64,000 nucleotides of DNA from Halomonas organivorans (GTDB lineage Bacteria > Pseudomonadota > Gammaproteobacteria > Pseudomonadales > Halomonadaceae), in contig NZ_JACHXM010000003.1 of the NCBI RefSeq assembly GCF_014192055.1, positions 124,001 through 188,000 of the forward strand. The letters are read 5' to 3'. This document shows positions 38,303 through 46,886 of the stretch, piece after piece. The notes under the pieces are model-generated. The model had not been told where the DNA came from. It saw only the letters and a program-made list of their open reading frames with translations, and did not search any database. Both the position numbers and the translations under genes were made by a program. The first letter of the stretch is position 1; each line of letters begins with the position of its first letter.

Positions 38303-39214
38303 TCACTGCGGATAGACCTTCAACAGCTCCCGGCCGCTGGCTCGGATGAACTCCAGCGCCCGGGCATGCTTCCAGTCGTTCCGGTAGACCAGCCCGAAGC
38401 CGAAGTCGATCTCGGGGCGGAAAGGTAGCATCACCACCTCGTCGCGATGCGTGAGCTGGTCGGTGGCGGTAATCGGGTTCATTACGCTGATGCCGACACC
38501 GTTCGCCACCAGAGCGCTGATGGCCCCTATGTTGGCCTCGGTCTTGCCGGCGATATGAATGCCGTGCTGCGTGGCCAGATTCAGCAGCGGGTCGGCGCCG
38601 ACATTGGGCTGGTTGCTGATCACAAGATATTCGTCCCGGAGATCGCCGATGGTCACCTCACGGCGCGTCGCGAGCGCGTGCCCCTTCGGCACCAGACACC
38701 GCGCATGGGTCGTCAGCCACTCCTCGACCCGCAGCACTCGGGAACTCACCGGCAGCGTCACGAAGCCGATATCGGCATGGCCCGACTCGACCTCCCGCAG
38801 CACCTCGTGGCTCGACATCATGTCGAAGCTGATGCTGAAGCCGCGATTGTCCTCGAGCAGCGTGGCGATCAGTTTCGGCACGAAGCCGAAGGCCAGCCCC
38901 GGAATGGCGGCGATGCGCAGTCGCGAGGTGCCGAACTCCTTGAGCGCCAGCACGCTGTGGCGCAGCTCCTCGATATTGCCCATCAGCCGCAGGATCTCCT
39001 CGTAGAGCTCCCGCGCCTCGGGCGTGGCGACCAGCCGGTTCTTCTCGCGCAGGAACAGCGATAGCCCCAGATTCTGCTCCAGCTGCGACAGCGAGCGGCT
39101 GACGCCGGACTGGGTGATGCCCAGGGTCCGCGCCGCCTGGGAGGCGCTGCCCGCCTCGAACAGGGTCTTGAAGATGGCGAGCGCCTTGAGGGAATGGATA
39201 TTGACGTCAGGCAT
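38303..39214 (-). CDS. LysR family transcriptional regulator
   Basis: A 303-residue LysR-type activator. The helix-turn-helix is at about 18-40 (SASQAARTLGITQSGVSRSL) and the ligand domain from 92 on. The segments PGLAFGFVPKLI and GVGISVMNPITA resemble those of LysR itself and the OccR/NocR opine regulators, which sense lysine-like or diamino compounds; this is by recollection of those sequences. It is divergent from the aminotransferase operon, 106 bases apart, and so very likely its regulator. Confidence 0.9.
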   Translation of the reverse strand: MPDVNIHSLKALAIFKTLFEAGSASQAARTLGITQSGVSRSLSQLEQNLGLSLFLREKNRLVATPEARELYEEILRLMGNIEELRHSVLALKEFGTSRLRIAAIPGLAFGFVPKLIATLLEDNRGFSISFDMMSSHEVLREVESGHADIGFVTLPVSSRVLRVEEWLTTHARCLVPKGHALATRREVTIGDLRDEYLVISNQPNVGADPLLNLATQHGIHIAGKTEANIGAISALVANGVGISVMNPITATDQLTHRDEVVMLPFRPEIDFGFGLVYRNDWKHARALEFIRASGRELLKVYPQ

Positions 39215-39249
39215 GATTCAAAGTCATGGAATTCGGTAAAAACATCATA

Positions 39250-39264
39250 TATTGAAATAGAATA
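39250..39264. promoter_or_regulatory. AT-rich dyad between lysR and aminotransferase operon
   Basis: TATT-N7-AATA within an AT-rich stretch (about 39230-39268) of an otherwise GC-rich region. It is in the divergent gap where a LysR regulator would bind. It does not exactly meet the T-N11-A rule, so the site is tentative. Confidence 0.35.
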
Positions 39265-39320
39265 ACGTGCCTACCTAGACTGGCGATATCCCGACCACAT
39301 AACCACAACGGACCGATACC

Positions 39321-40691
39321 ATGACGACCTCTCCCCTGTTCTACCAGGCGGGTCCCGCCATGCCGGAAGTCAGTCACGGCCAAGGCGTCTTCCTGTGGGA
39401 CACCCGGGGAAAGGAGTACCTCGACGGCTGTTCCGGGGCGATTTCCTGCAACCTTGGCCACGGCCGCCAGGACATCCGCGACGCCATGACGGCACAGCTC
39501 GACCGCGTCGCTTTCACCTATCGCACCCAGTTCGAGAACGCGCCGGCCATGGCGCTGGGGAACGCCCTGGTCGAGATGACCGAAGGCGCGCTGAAGAAGG
39601 TGTTCTTCGTCTCCAGCGGCTCCGAGGCCGTGGAGTCCGCGCTCAAGCTGGCCCGCCAGTACTTCACCACCCGCGGCGAGCCCCAGCGCCGCCACTTCGT
39701 CTCGCTGCGTCCGTCCTATCACGGCAGCACCCTCGGTGCGCTCGGCGTCACCGGCTACCAGCCGCTGGAAGCTCCTTTCGCCGACATCACCTCGGGCTCG
39801 CTCAAGGTGCCCGGCCCGGACTTCTATCGCCGGCCGGAGGCGGACCGCGAGACCCATGTGCGCCGCGTGCTCGACGAGACCCGCGAACGGATCGAGACCG
39901 CTGGCGGCGACACCGTCATTGCCATCGTCGTCGAGCCGGTAGGCGGTGCCAGTACCGGCGCCCGACTGGTCGACCGGGCCTACCTGAAGGGGCTGCGCGC
40001 CCTGTGCGACGAGTTCGGCTGCCTGCTGATCTTCGACGAGGTGCTGTGCGGTGTCGGCCGCACCGGTCGCTGGTTCGCCTATCAGCACTGGGGCGTGGTG
40101 CCGGACCTGTTGACCACCGCCAAGGGCCTGGGCGCCGGCTACTACCCGGTGGGCGCTCTGCTGTGTCGCGAGGACATCGTCGAGACCGTGATGGCCGGCG
40201 GCGGCTTCCAGCATGGCCACACCTATGCCGGCAATCCCCTGGCCTGCGCCACCGGCCTGGCCGCCGTCGAGGCGATTCGCCGCGAGGGCCTGCTGGACAA
40301 CGTCAACGCCCGCGGCCGGCAGCTGCAGCGGGGGCTCGAGGCCCTCAAGGCCCGCCATGACTGGATCGGCGACGTGCGCGGTCTCGGCCTGCTGTGGGGC
40401 ATGGAGCTGGTCATGGATCCGGTCGGGAAGACGCCCTTCCCCGCCGATGCCAACCTCTTCGCCCGCGTCACGGCGCTGGCCAAGGAGGAAGGGCTGCTCA
40501 TCTACCCGCGCCGCACCCTGGACGGCCGCGCCGGCGACCACTTCCTGGTCAGCCCGCCGTTCACCATCGACGAGGACGAGACCGTGCTGCTGCTCGAGCG
40601 CCTGGGCCGTGCCCTCGACCGGCTCGACCGCGAAGTGGCGTCGCTGCGCGACGCCCACGCCACGCCCCCCGCTCACGGCATCACAGGCTGA
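39321..40691 (+). CDS. Class III PLP aminotransferase
   Basis: A 456-residue omega/beta-amino acid type aminotransferase. Conserved elements: SSGSEAVESALKLARQY, PSYHGST, EPVGG, the PLP-ring Asp in IFDEVLCGVGRTG, the Schiff-base Lys268 in TAKGLGAGYYP and GHTYAGNPLACA. It removes an amino group distal or beta to a carboxylate and gives it to pyruvate or 2-oxoglutarate. First gene of the operon with CoA-transferase, deacylase and thiolase genes, which implies that its product is a 3-oxo acid, so its substrate would be a beta-amino acid. Confidence 0.9.
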   Translation: MTTSPLFYQAGPAMPEVSHGQGVFLWDTRGKEYLDGCSGAISCNLGHGRQDIRDAMTAQLDRVAFTYRTQFENAPAMALGNALVEMTEGALKKVFFVSSGSEAVESALKLARQYFTTRGEPQRRHFVSLRPSYHGSTLGALGVTGYQPLEAPFADITSGSLKVPGPDFYRRPEADRETHVRRVLDETRERIETAGGDTVIAIVVEPVGGASTGARLVDRAYLKGLRALCDEFGCLLIFDEVLCGVGRTGRWFAYQHWGVVPDLLTTAKGLGAGYYPVGALLCREDIVETVMAGGGFQHGHTYAGNPLACATGLAAVEAIRREGLLDNVNARGRQLQRGLEALKARHDWIGDVRGLGLLWGMELVMDPVGKTPFPADANLFARVTALAKEEGLLIYPRRTLDGRAGDHFLVSPPFTIDEDETVLLLERLGRALDRLDREVASLRDAHATPPAHGITG

Positions 40692-40696
40692 CCCCC

Positions 40697-41398
40697 ATGA
40701 CACGGCTCAATCACAAGCACACCACGCTCGAGGCGGCCATCGCCGCCATTCCCGACGGCGCCTCGATCATGGTCGGCGGCTTCGGCACGCCGGGTACGCC
40801 CTGCGCACTGCTCGACGAACTGCTGGCCCAGGGCCAGAAACGCCTGACGCTGATCAAGAACGACGCCAACGAACCGGACATCGGCATCGGCCCGCTGATC
40901 CGCGCCGGCCGCGTCGAGCGGCTGATCACCTCGCACATCGGCCTCAACCGGGTCGCCATCGAGGAGATGAACCAGGGCCGCCTCGCCGTGGAGATCCACC
41001 CCCAGGGGCTGCTGGCCGAAAAGATCCGCTGCGCCGGCGCCGGCCACTACGGTTTCCTGACCGACATCGGCCTGGGCACCGAGATCGGCGAGGGCCGCCG
41101 CGAGATCGACTGCGACGGCCGGACCTGGGCGATCGAACCCGCCATCCGTGCCGACTTCGCCCTGGTGCACGCCGACCTGGCGGATACCTACGGCAACCTC
41201 GTCTATCGCGGCACCGCGATCAACTTCAATCCGCTGATGGCCATGGCCGCCGACCGCGTCATCGCCCAAGCCTATCGGGTCGAGGCGCCCGGCCGGCTGG
41301 CACCGGCCTCCATCCACACGCCCTGCGCCTTCGTCAGCCAGGTCGTGCAGATCGCCCCCGCCGCCGACCGACCGGGAGACCACGCCCATGCCGTCTGA
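40697..41398 (+). CDS. 3-oxoacid CoA-transferase, subunit A
   Basis: A 233-residue alpha subunit of a family I CoA transferase. The N-terminal GASIMVGGFGTPGTP is the CoA-binding glycine loop of AtoD/PcaI/ScoA proteins. The segment after AEKIRCAGAG (HYGFLTDIGLG) departs from the usual AtoD sequence, so an unusual acid is likely. It starts 6 bases after the aminotransferase stop and overlaps subunit B by 11 bases. Confidence 0.9.
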   Translation: MTRLNHKHTTLEAAIAAIPDGASIMVGGFGTPGTPCALLDELLAQGQKRLTLIKNDANEPDIGIGPLIRAGRVERLITSHIGLNRVAIEEMNQGRLAVEIHPQGLLAEKIRCAGAGHYGFLTDIGLGTEIGEGRREIDCDGRTWAIEPAIRADFALVHADLADTYGNLVYRGTAINFNPLMAMAADRVIAQAYRVEAPGRLAPASIHTPCAFVSQVVQIAPAADRPGDHAHAV

Positions 41399-42041
41399 TC
41401 AACAACACATCCTCGCCCGCGCCGCCAAGGAGGTCGCCGCCGGGCAGATCGTCAACCTCGGCATCGGCCTGCCGACCCGGCTGTTCCACTACCTGCCGCC
41501 GGACATGGAGGTGCTGGTGCACTCCGAGAACGGCGTGCTGGGCTGCCAGCCCCTCGAGGGAGACGCCGAGCCCGACCTCGAGATGATCGACTCCGGCGGC
41601 GCCTATATCGGCACCCGACCCGGCGCCAGCGTCTTCGACAGCGCCCTGTCCTTCGCCATGATCCGCCGCAGCCGGGTCGACGTGACCTTCATGGGCGCCT
41701 TCGAGGTCGACCAGCAGGGCAACCTCGCCAACTGGAAGATTCCCGGCAAGTTCTCGCCCGGCATCGGCGGCGCCATGGAGCTGGCCCAGAAGGTCCGGCG
41801 GCTGGTGGTGCTCTGCTCGCACAACGACAAGCACGGCAACGCCAAGATCCTCCGCCAGTGCCGGCTGCCGCTGACGGCCCGGCACTGCATCTCGACGATC
41901 ATCACCGAGAAGGCGGTGATGAACGTGACCGAGGCGGGCCTCGAGGTCGTGGACATCGCCGAGGGGCTCGACGTGGCCTCGCTGCGCGCGGCCACCGAGG
42001 CCGAACTGATCATCGACGAACACCGGCTGGGGAGGTTCTGA
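41388..42041 (+). CDS. 3-oxoacid CoA-transferase, subunit B
   Basis: A 217-residue beta subunit. The catalytic Glu47 is in VHSENGVLG, which forms the CoA thioester intermediate in this family; GIGLPTR, GAFEVDQQGNLANW and TEKAVMNVT are also typical. With subunit A it would move CoA from acetyl- or succinyl-CoA to the 3-oxo acid. Its stop and the next ATG share one base. Confidence 0.92.
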   Translation: MPSDQQHILARAAKEVAAGQIVNLGIGLPTRLFHYLPPDMEVLVHSENGVLGCQPLEGDAEPDLEMIDSGGAYIGTRPGASVFDSALSFAMIRRSRVDVTFMGAFEVDQQGNLANWKIPGKFSPGIGGAMELAQKVRRLVVLCSHNDKHGNAKILRQCRLPLTARHCISTIITEKAVMNVTEAGLEVVDIAEGLDVASLRAATEAELIIDEHRLGRF

Positions 42042-43321
42042 TGCTGGATACCACCGAGAAACGCCTCCTCGAGCGCTGCGAGGCGCTGATGGACACCACC
42101 CTCGACCTCACCCGCGATCTGGTGCGCGGCTACAGCGTGCTGGGCCAGGAACGCAGCGTGCTCGACACCATGGAGCGCTGGTTCGAGCGGCTCGACCTGC
42201 CGGCCGAGCGCGTCGCCCTGGATGCCCCGGGTTTCGCCGATCATCCCCACCGCGCGCCCACCGAGTGGTCGAACGAGGGGCGCTACAACCTGGTCAGCCG
42301 GCTGAACCCGGACGCCGACAAGCCCCATCTGGTGCTCAACGGCCATCTCGACGTGGTGCCCGCCGAGCCCACCGACATGTGGACGCGGCCGCCCTGGGAG
42401 CCCTGGGAGCAGGACGGCTGGCTGTATGGCCGCGGCGCCGGCGACATGAAGGCCGGCATCGCCGCCATGGTGATGGCCGTGCAGGCGGTGCGCGAGAGCG
42501 GCATCGAGATCGACTTCCCGCTGACCCTGCAGACCGTGATCGAGGAGGAGTGCACCGGCAACGGCGCGCTGGCCTGCCTGCATCAGGGCTATAGCGGCGA
42601 CTTCGTGCTGATCCCCGAGCCCTTCGGCGCCCAGATCTACAGCGGCCAGGTGGGCGTGCTGTGGTTCCGCCTGCGCGTCGACGGCGTGCCGGCCCACGTG
42701 CTGGACACCCGCGCCGGCAGCAACGCCATCGAGACCCTGCAAGGCTACCTGCCGGCCTTCAAGGCGCTGGAGGACGAGATCAACGCCCTGCCCCGACCGG
42801 CGCCCTACGACGCCCTGGAACACCCCTTCAACCTCAGCATCGGCAAGATCGAAGGCGGCAACTGGGCCTCCAGCGTGCCGGCCCACGCCATCCTCGAGGG
42901 CCGCGTCGGCTTCCCGCCCGGCATGCGCCCCGACGAGGTGATGGCGCGGGTGCGCGAGGTCGTCGCCGCGCATCACCGTGCGCTGGACGACGGCAGCCCC
43001 GCGCCGCGGGTCGAGTTCCACGGCTTTCGCTCCGAGGGCCACCTGGTCGACCTCGAGACGCCCGGCATTCGCCTGCTGTCGAGCTGCCACGAGGACCTCG
43101 TAGGCGCCCCGCCGGCGCACTATCTCTCGACCTGCACCACTGACCTGCGCGCCTTCCACGTCTCGGGCGGCATCAACGGCACCTGCTACGGCCCGGTTGC
43201 CCAACGCATCCACGGCGTCGACGAGTGCGTCGAGATCGACTCCATCCGCCGGGTGCTGAACACCTACGCCCTGTTCATCCATCGCTGGGCCTCCGCCAAC
43301 ACCGCGAGGAGCGCCTCATGA
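42041..43321 (+). CDS. ArgE/DapE family M20 deacylase
   Basis: A 426-residue metallopeptidase-fold amidohydrolase. Metal ligands are visible: His102 and Asp104 in NGHLDVVP, Asp135 in GRGAGDMKAG, the catalytic/metal Glu pair in VIEEECTG (168-170) and a late His in QRIHGVDE. Family members remove acetyl, succinyl or formyl groups from amino acids. In this operon it could remove an N-acyl group from the substrate or from the product of thiolysis. GGAGG precedes the start; the stop overlaps the thiolase ATG. Confidence 0.9.
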   Translation: MLDTTEKRLLERCEALMDTTLDLTRDLVRGYSVLGQERSVLDTMERWFERLDLPAERVALDAPGFADHPHRAPTEWSNEGRYNLVSRLNPDADKPHLVLNGHLDVVPAEPTDMWTRPPWEPWEQDGWLYGRGAGDMKAGIAAMVMAVQAVRESGIEIDFPLTLQTVIEEECTGNGALACLHQGYSGDFVLIPEPFGAQIYSGQVGVLWFRLRVDGVPAHVLDTRAGSNAIETLQGYLPAFKALEDEINALPRPAPYDALEHPFNLSIGKIEGGNWASSVPAHAILEGRVGFPPGMRPDEVMARVREVVAAHHRALDDGSPAPRVEFHGFRSEGHLVDLETPGIRLLSSCHEDLVGAPPAHYLSTCTTDLRAFHVSGGINGTCYGPVAQRIHGVDECVEIDSIRRVLNTYALFIHRWASANTARSAS

Positions 43322-44496
43322 ACGCCGCTTATCTCGTCGACTTCGCGCGCAGCGCCTTCACCCGCGCCCATCCCCGCAAGCCGGAGGTGGACGCCTGGTC
43401 CGACACCCGCGGCGACGTGCTGCTCGGCCGGGTGATCGACGCCCTGCTGGAACGCAACGCGGTCGAGGGCGACGCCATTCAGGACCTCGGCATCGGCTGT
43501 GCCCTGCCGGTGAAGGAGCAGTGGAGCTTCGGCGGCCGCTATCCGCTGTGGCTCTCGCAGCTCGGCAACGGCTGCCCCTCGCGGCTATTCGACCAGCAGT
43601 GCGGCTCCGGCCTGGCGGCGCTGCGCGGCACGGTGCGCGAGATCCAGGCCGGCGCCATCCAGGCCGGCATGGCCGGTGGCTTCGAGAACATGTCACGGGT
43701 GCCGATGGGCCCGAGCCTGTTCAAGGAAGGCGTGCTGACGGTGCCCGAGGCCCTGCAGGGCAAGCGCGACCTCGACCTGAGCGTGGCCATGAACATGGGA
43801 CTGACCGCAGAGCGCCTGGCCCGGGAGAGCGGCATCACCCGGGAGGCGATGGACGCCTTCGCCCTGCGCTCCCATCAGCGAGCCGGGCTGGCCGAGCGGG
43901 AAGGCTGGTTCGACGGCGAGCGCCTGTCGCTGACCAACGCCGCCGGCGAGCCCGTCGACCGCGATGCCAGCATCCGCCCCGACACCAGCCTGGCACGGCT
44001 GGCCGAGCTCGACCCGGCCTTCCTCGAGGGCGGCCGGGTCACCCCCGGCAACAGCTCGCCGCTGACCTCCGGCGCCGGCGCCGCCCTGGTGATGTCCGAG
44101 AATGCGCTGGCGCAATACGGGCTCGCGCCCATGGCGCGGGTAGTCGAGGTGGTCGACTGCGGCGTGATGCCGGAGCGCATGGGCGCCGGCGCGGCGGCCG
44201 CCATCGAGCGCGCGCTCGCCGTCACCGGCCTCGGCATCGACGACATCGACGCCTGGGAAATCAACGAGGCCTTCAGCGCCGTGCCGCTCCATGCCATCGA
44301 CGTCCTGGGGCTCGACCCAGAGCGCGTCAACGTGTTCGGCGGCGCCCTGGCGCTGGGCCATCCCCTCGGCGCCACCGGCATCCGCCTGGCCGGCACCCTG
44401 GCGCGAACGCTTCAACACCGTAAAGGGCGCTATGGCTGCGCGGCGGCCTGCATCGGCGGCGGCCAGGGCATCGCCCTGCTGCTCGAACGTGCATGA
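43318..44496 (+). CDS. Thiolase of the aminotransferase operon
   Basis: A 392-residue thiolase. Cys95 in FDQQCGSGLAA is the nucleophile; EINEAFSAVPLH, the HPLGATG histidine motif and CIGGGQG cysteine are all present. Compared with the thiolase at 2.7 kb the first 90 residues are clearly divergent (WSFGGRYPLWLSQL), so it has a different substrate. It would split the 3-oxoacyl-CoA made by the CoA-transferase into acetyl-CoA and a shortened acyl-CoA. Start overlaps the previous stop (ATGA). Confidence 0.92.
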   Translation: MNAAYLVDFARSAFTRAHPRKPEVDAWSDTRGDVLLGRVIDALLERNAVEGDAIQDLGIGCALPVKEQWSFGGRYPLWLSQLGNGCPSRLFDQQCGSGLAALRGTVREIQAGAIQAGMAGGFENMSRVPMGPSLFKEGVLTVPEALQGKRDLDLSVAMNMGLTAERLARESGITREAMDAFALRSHQRAGLAEREGWFDGERLSLTNAAGEPVDRDASIRPDTSLARLAELDPAFLEGGRVTPGNSSPLTSGAGAALVMSENALAQYGLAPMARVVEVVDCGVMPERMGAGAAAAIERALAVTGLGIDDIDAWEINEAFSAVPLHAIDVLGLDPERVNVFGGALALGHPLGATGIRLAGTLARTLQHRKGRYGCAAACIGGGQGIALLLERA

Positions 44497-44649
44497 CGCG
44501 CGCAGGCAACGGCCTGCACCGCCCCGCGACACAACACAAGGAGGTGATCGACGCACCACGAATCGAAAACGTCGAAAGCGTCATACAGCAGATCCTTAAA
44601 TTAATCATCTAAGCTCATAACGCCAAACCCATAACAAGCAGGCAATGAC

Positions 44650-45453
44650 ATGACAAAGCACAACAAGCCTTTCCGCCGTCCCTTCATCGGTGCCCTGGCA
44701 CTGCTCGGCGCCCTGTCCCTGGCCAGCCTGCCGGCACAGGCCCGGGATCTTCCCGACATCCAGGATGATGTCTTCCAGGTGGCCAATTCCGGCGCCTATC
44801 CGCCGTTCAGCTTCGTCGATACGCAGGGCAATCTGGTCGGCTTCGATGTGGATATCGCCAAGGCGCTGGCGGACAAGATGGGCGTCGAGGTCAATATCCA
44901 GACATCGCCCTGGAATGGCATCGTCGCCGCCCTGGCAGGCGGCCGTTTCGATGCCTGCATCTGCAGCATGAGCGCTACCGAGGAGCGCCGGAAGGCCGTC
45001 GACTTCACCGATTCCTACTATCGCTCGGGGCTCTCCATCTGGGTGCAGGAAGACACCGATGACGTCTCGAGCATCGAGGACTTCGAGGGCAAGCGAGTGG
45101 GCTCGACCCTCGGCGAGACCGGCAACCAGTGGGCCATCGAGCACGCCGAGGGCCGTTGGCGCAACCAGACCTTCCAGGGGCTGCCCGACATGCTCAATGC
45201 CCTCACCACCGGTCGCATCGACGTCATGGTCGCCGATGACATTCCCGTCTATGTCGCCCTCAACGAGGACGATATCGCCATCAAGCAGGTCGATGTCGGC
45301 GAGCTGCCTCGCTTCCCGGCCGCCATCGCCGTCCAGAAAGGCTCTCCGCAGCTCAAGGAGGCGCTCAACGAGGCTTTGGCCGAGATCCGGGCGGATGGCA
45401 CCTACCAGGACATCGTCGACAAGTGGATCGGCGCAGGCGTCGAATTCAACTGA
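44650..45453 (+). CDS. Polar amino acid ABC transporter, substrate-binding protein
   Basis: A 267-residue family 3 solute-binding protein with a signal peptide ending at PAQA|R. The binding-fold markers are NSGAYPPFSFVD, GFDVDIAKALADKMG, the DACICSMSATEERRKAVDFTDSYY block and VADDIPVYV. The aspartate and arginine that hold the amino acid alpha-groups are within these. It follows the thiolase after a 153-base gap and heads the transport genes. The ligand is unknown; neighbours suggest a basic or beta-amino acid, possibly acetylated. Confidence 0.93.
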   Translation: MTKHNKPFRRPFIGALALLGALSLASLPAQARDLPDIQDDVFQVANSGAYPPFSFVDTQGNLVGFDVDIAKALADKMGVEVNIQTSPWNGIVAALAGGRFDACICSMSATEERRKAVDFTDSYYRSGLSIWVQEDTDDVSSIEDFEGKRVGSTLGETGNQWAIEHAEGRWRNQTFQGLPDMLNALTTGRIDVMVADDIPVYVALNEDDIAIKQVDVGELPRFPAAIAVQKGSPQLKEALNEALAEIRADGTYQDIVDKWIGAGVEFN

Positions 45454-45530
45454 GGGGATCGACACAGCAGGGCACACGCCCTGCTGGCCCCCACCCTTCC
45501 TGACAACACCACAACGGGAAAGAAGGGATC

Positions 45531-46187
45531 ATGGACTTCAATCTGATGATCGAGATCACGCCGCTGCTGGTGAAGGCGGCGTGGGTGACCGTGGACATCT
45601 CCGCACGCGCCCTGTTCTTCGGTTTTTTCATCGCCTCGGTGCTGGTGTTTTTTCGCACCTCGCGCATCACACCCGTTCGCTGGCTGGCACGCGCCTATAT
45701 CAGCGTGGTGCGCGGCACGCCCTATTTCGTGCAGCTGCTGCTGGTCTTCTACGGCGGCCCCGCCGTCGGCCTGCGCCTGGATCCCTTTACCTGTGGTGTG
45801 GTGGTCGGTGCCTTCAATATCGGGGCCTACATGAGCGAAGCCATTCGCGGCGCCATCGAATCGGTGGACAGTGGCCAGAACGAGGCGTCGCGTTCCCTGG
45901 GCTTCGGTCGCCTGGAAACCCTGCAGTACATCATCCTGCCCCAGGCCGCCGGCCTGATGATTCGCTCGATCGGGGTGCTGGCCATCATTCTGGTCAAGAA
46001 CTCCTCGCTGGTATCGATCATCTCGGTAATCGAACTGACCTATCAGGCTCAGCGGCTGATCGGCTCCACCTACAAGCCCCTGGAAGTCTTCACGCTCAGC
46101 GCCCTGATGTACATCGTCATCATCTATGCGGTCATGGGCATCGTGGAGTTCCTCTATCGTCGAGCCACACGCTACACCTTCCTGTAA
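45531..46187 (+). CDS. Polar amino acid ABC transporter, permease 1
   Basis: A 218-residue HisM/HisQ-type permease with about five helices. The EAA coupling motif is GQNEASRSLGFGRLETLQYIILPQA, here cited in parts, and the VRGTPYFVQLLL segment precedes it as in all members. AGAAGGGA is upstream of the start. It pairs with the next permease. Confidence 0.93.
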   Translation: MDFNLMIEITPLLVKAAWVTVDISARALFFGFFIASVLVFFRTSRITPVRWLARAYISVVRGTPYFVQLLLVFYGGPAVGLRLDPFTCGVVVGAFNIGAYMSEAIRGAIESVDSGQNEASRSLGFGRLETLQYIILPQAAGLMIRSIGVLAIILVKNSSLVSIISVIELTYQAQRLIGSTYKPLEVFTLSALMYIVIIYAVMGIVEFLYRRATRYTFL

Positions 46188-46220
46188 CCCTTGCCGGGCC
46201 ACAACCACCAGGATAGCCTC

Positions 46221-46874
46221 ATGGAATTCGACTTCAGTCCCGTCATTGAATACTTCCCCACGCTGCTTCAGGGCATCGGCGTCACCTTGCTGATCGGCCT
46301 CGCCGTCGCCGTGATGTCCGTGATTGGTGGCCAGATCGTGGCGGTCATCACCCTGTATACCCGCAAGGTAGTGAACTGGCCGCTGCGCTTCTTCATCTGG
46401 CTGTTCATGACCACGCCACTGCTGCTGCAGCTCTACTTTCTTTACTTCGGCCTCGGCGAGCTGATCCTGATACCGGCCATCGTGGTAGGGATTCTGGGCC
46501 TTGGCTTTCACTACATGGCCTATAACGCCGATATCTTCATTGCCACCATCAGGTCGGTCTCGAGCGGACAGTACGAGGCATCGCGATCACTGGGTTTCGG
46601 GCACGTGCGGACGCTGTTCTACGTGATACTTCCCCAGGCCTTTTATCGTGCCCTCCCCCAGTTGAGCAACAACATGATCATCATGGTCAAGGATATCTCG
46701 GTGCTTTCCGCCATCGGCATCGGGGAGATGGTGTATGTCTCGCAGTACGCCATCAGCGTGACCTTCCGCCCCTTCGAGTTCTACATCACCATCGCCGTCA
46801 TCTACTACCTGATCAACCTGATGATGGAAGCCGGCCAGACGTGGATCGAGCGTCGCGCCGCCTATCGCCGCTAA
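46221..46874 (+). CDS. Polar amino acid ABC transporter, permease 2
   Basis: A 217-residue partner permease. Start MEFDFSP follows AGGATA; an upstream TTG is unlikely. The EAA motif is GQYEASRSLGFGHVRTLFYV and the preceding loop MTTPLLLQLYFL. It lies 33 bases after permease 1 and 12 before the ATPase. A two-permease arrangement is standard for this family. Confidence 0.93.
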   Translation: MEFDFSPVIEYFPTLLQGIGVTLLIGLAVAVMSVIGGQIVAVITLYTRKVVNWPLRFFIWLFMTTPLLLQLYFLYFGLGELILIPAIVVGILGLGFHYMAYNADIFIATIRSVSSGQYEASRSLGFGHVRTLFYVILPQAFYRALPQLSNNMIIMVKDISVLSAIGIGEMVYVSQYAISVTFRPFEFYITIAVIYYLINLMMEAGQTWIERRAAYRR

Positions 46875-46886
46875 CGAGGAAGCGAC

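Noticed and set aside
43225..43317. Upstream in-frame extension of the thiolase gene
   Set aside because: It lies inside the deacylase gene; the ATG at 43318 overlaps the stop in the usual coupled form and begins at the family N-terminus.
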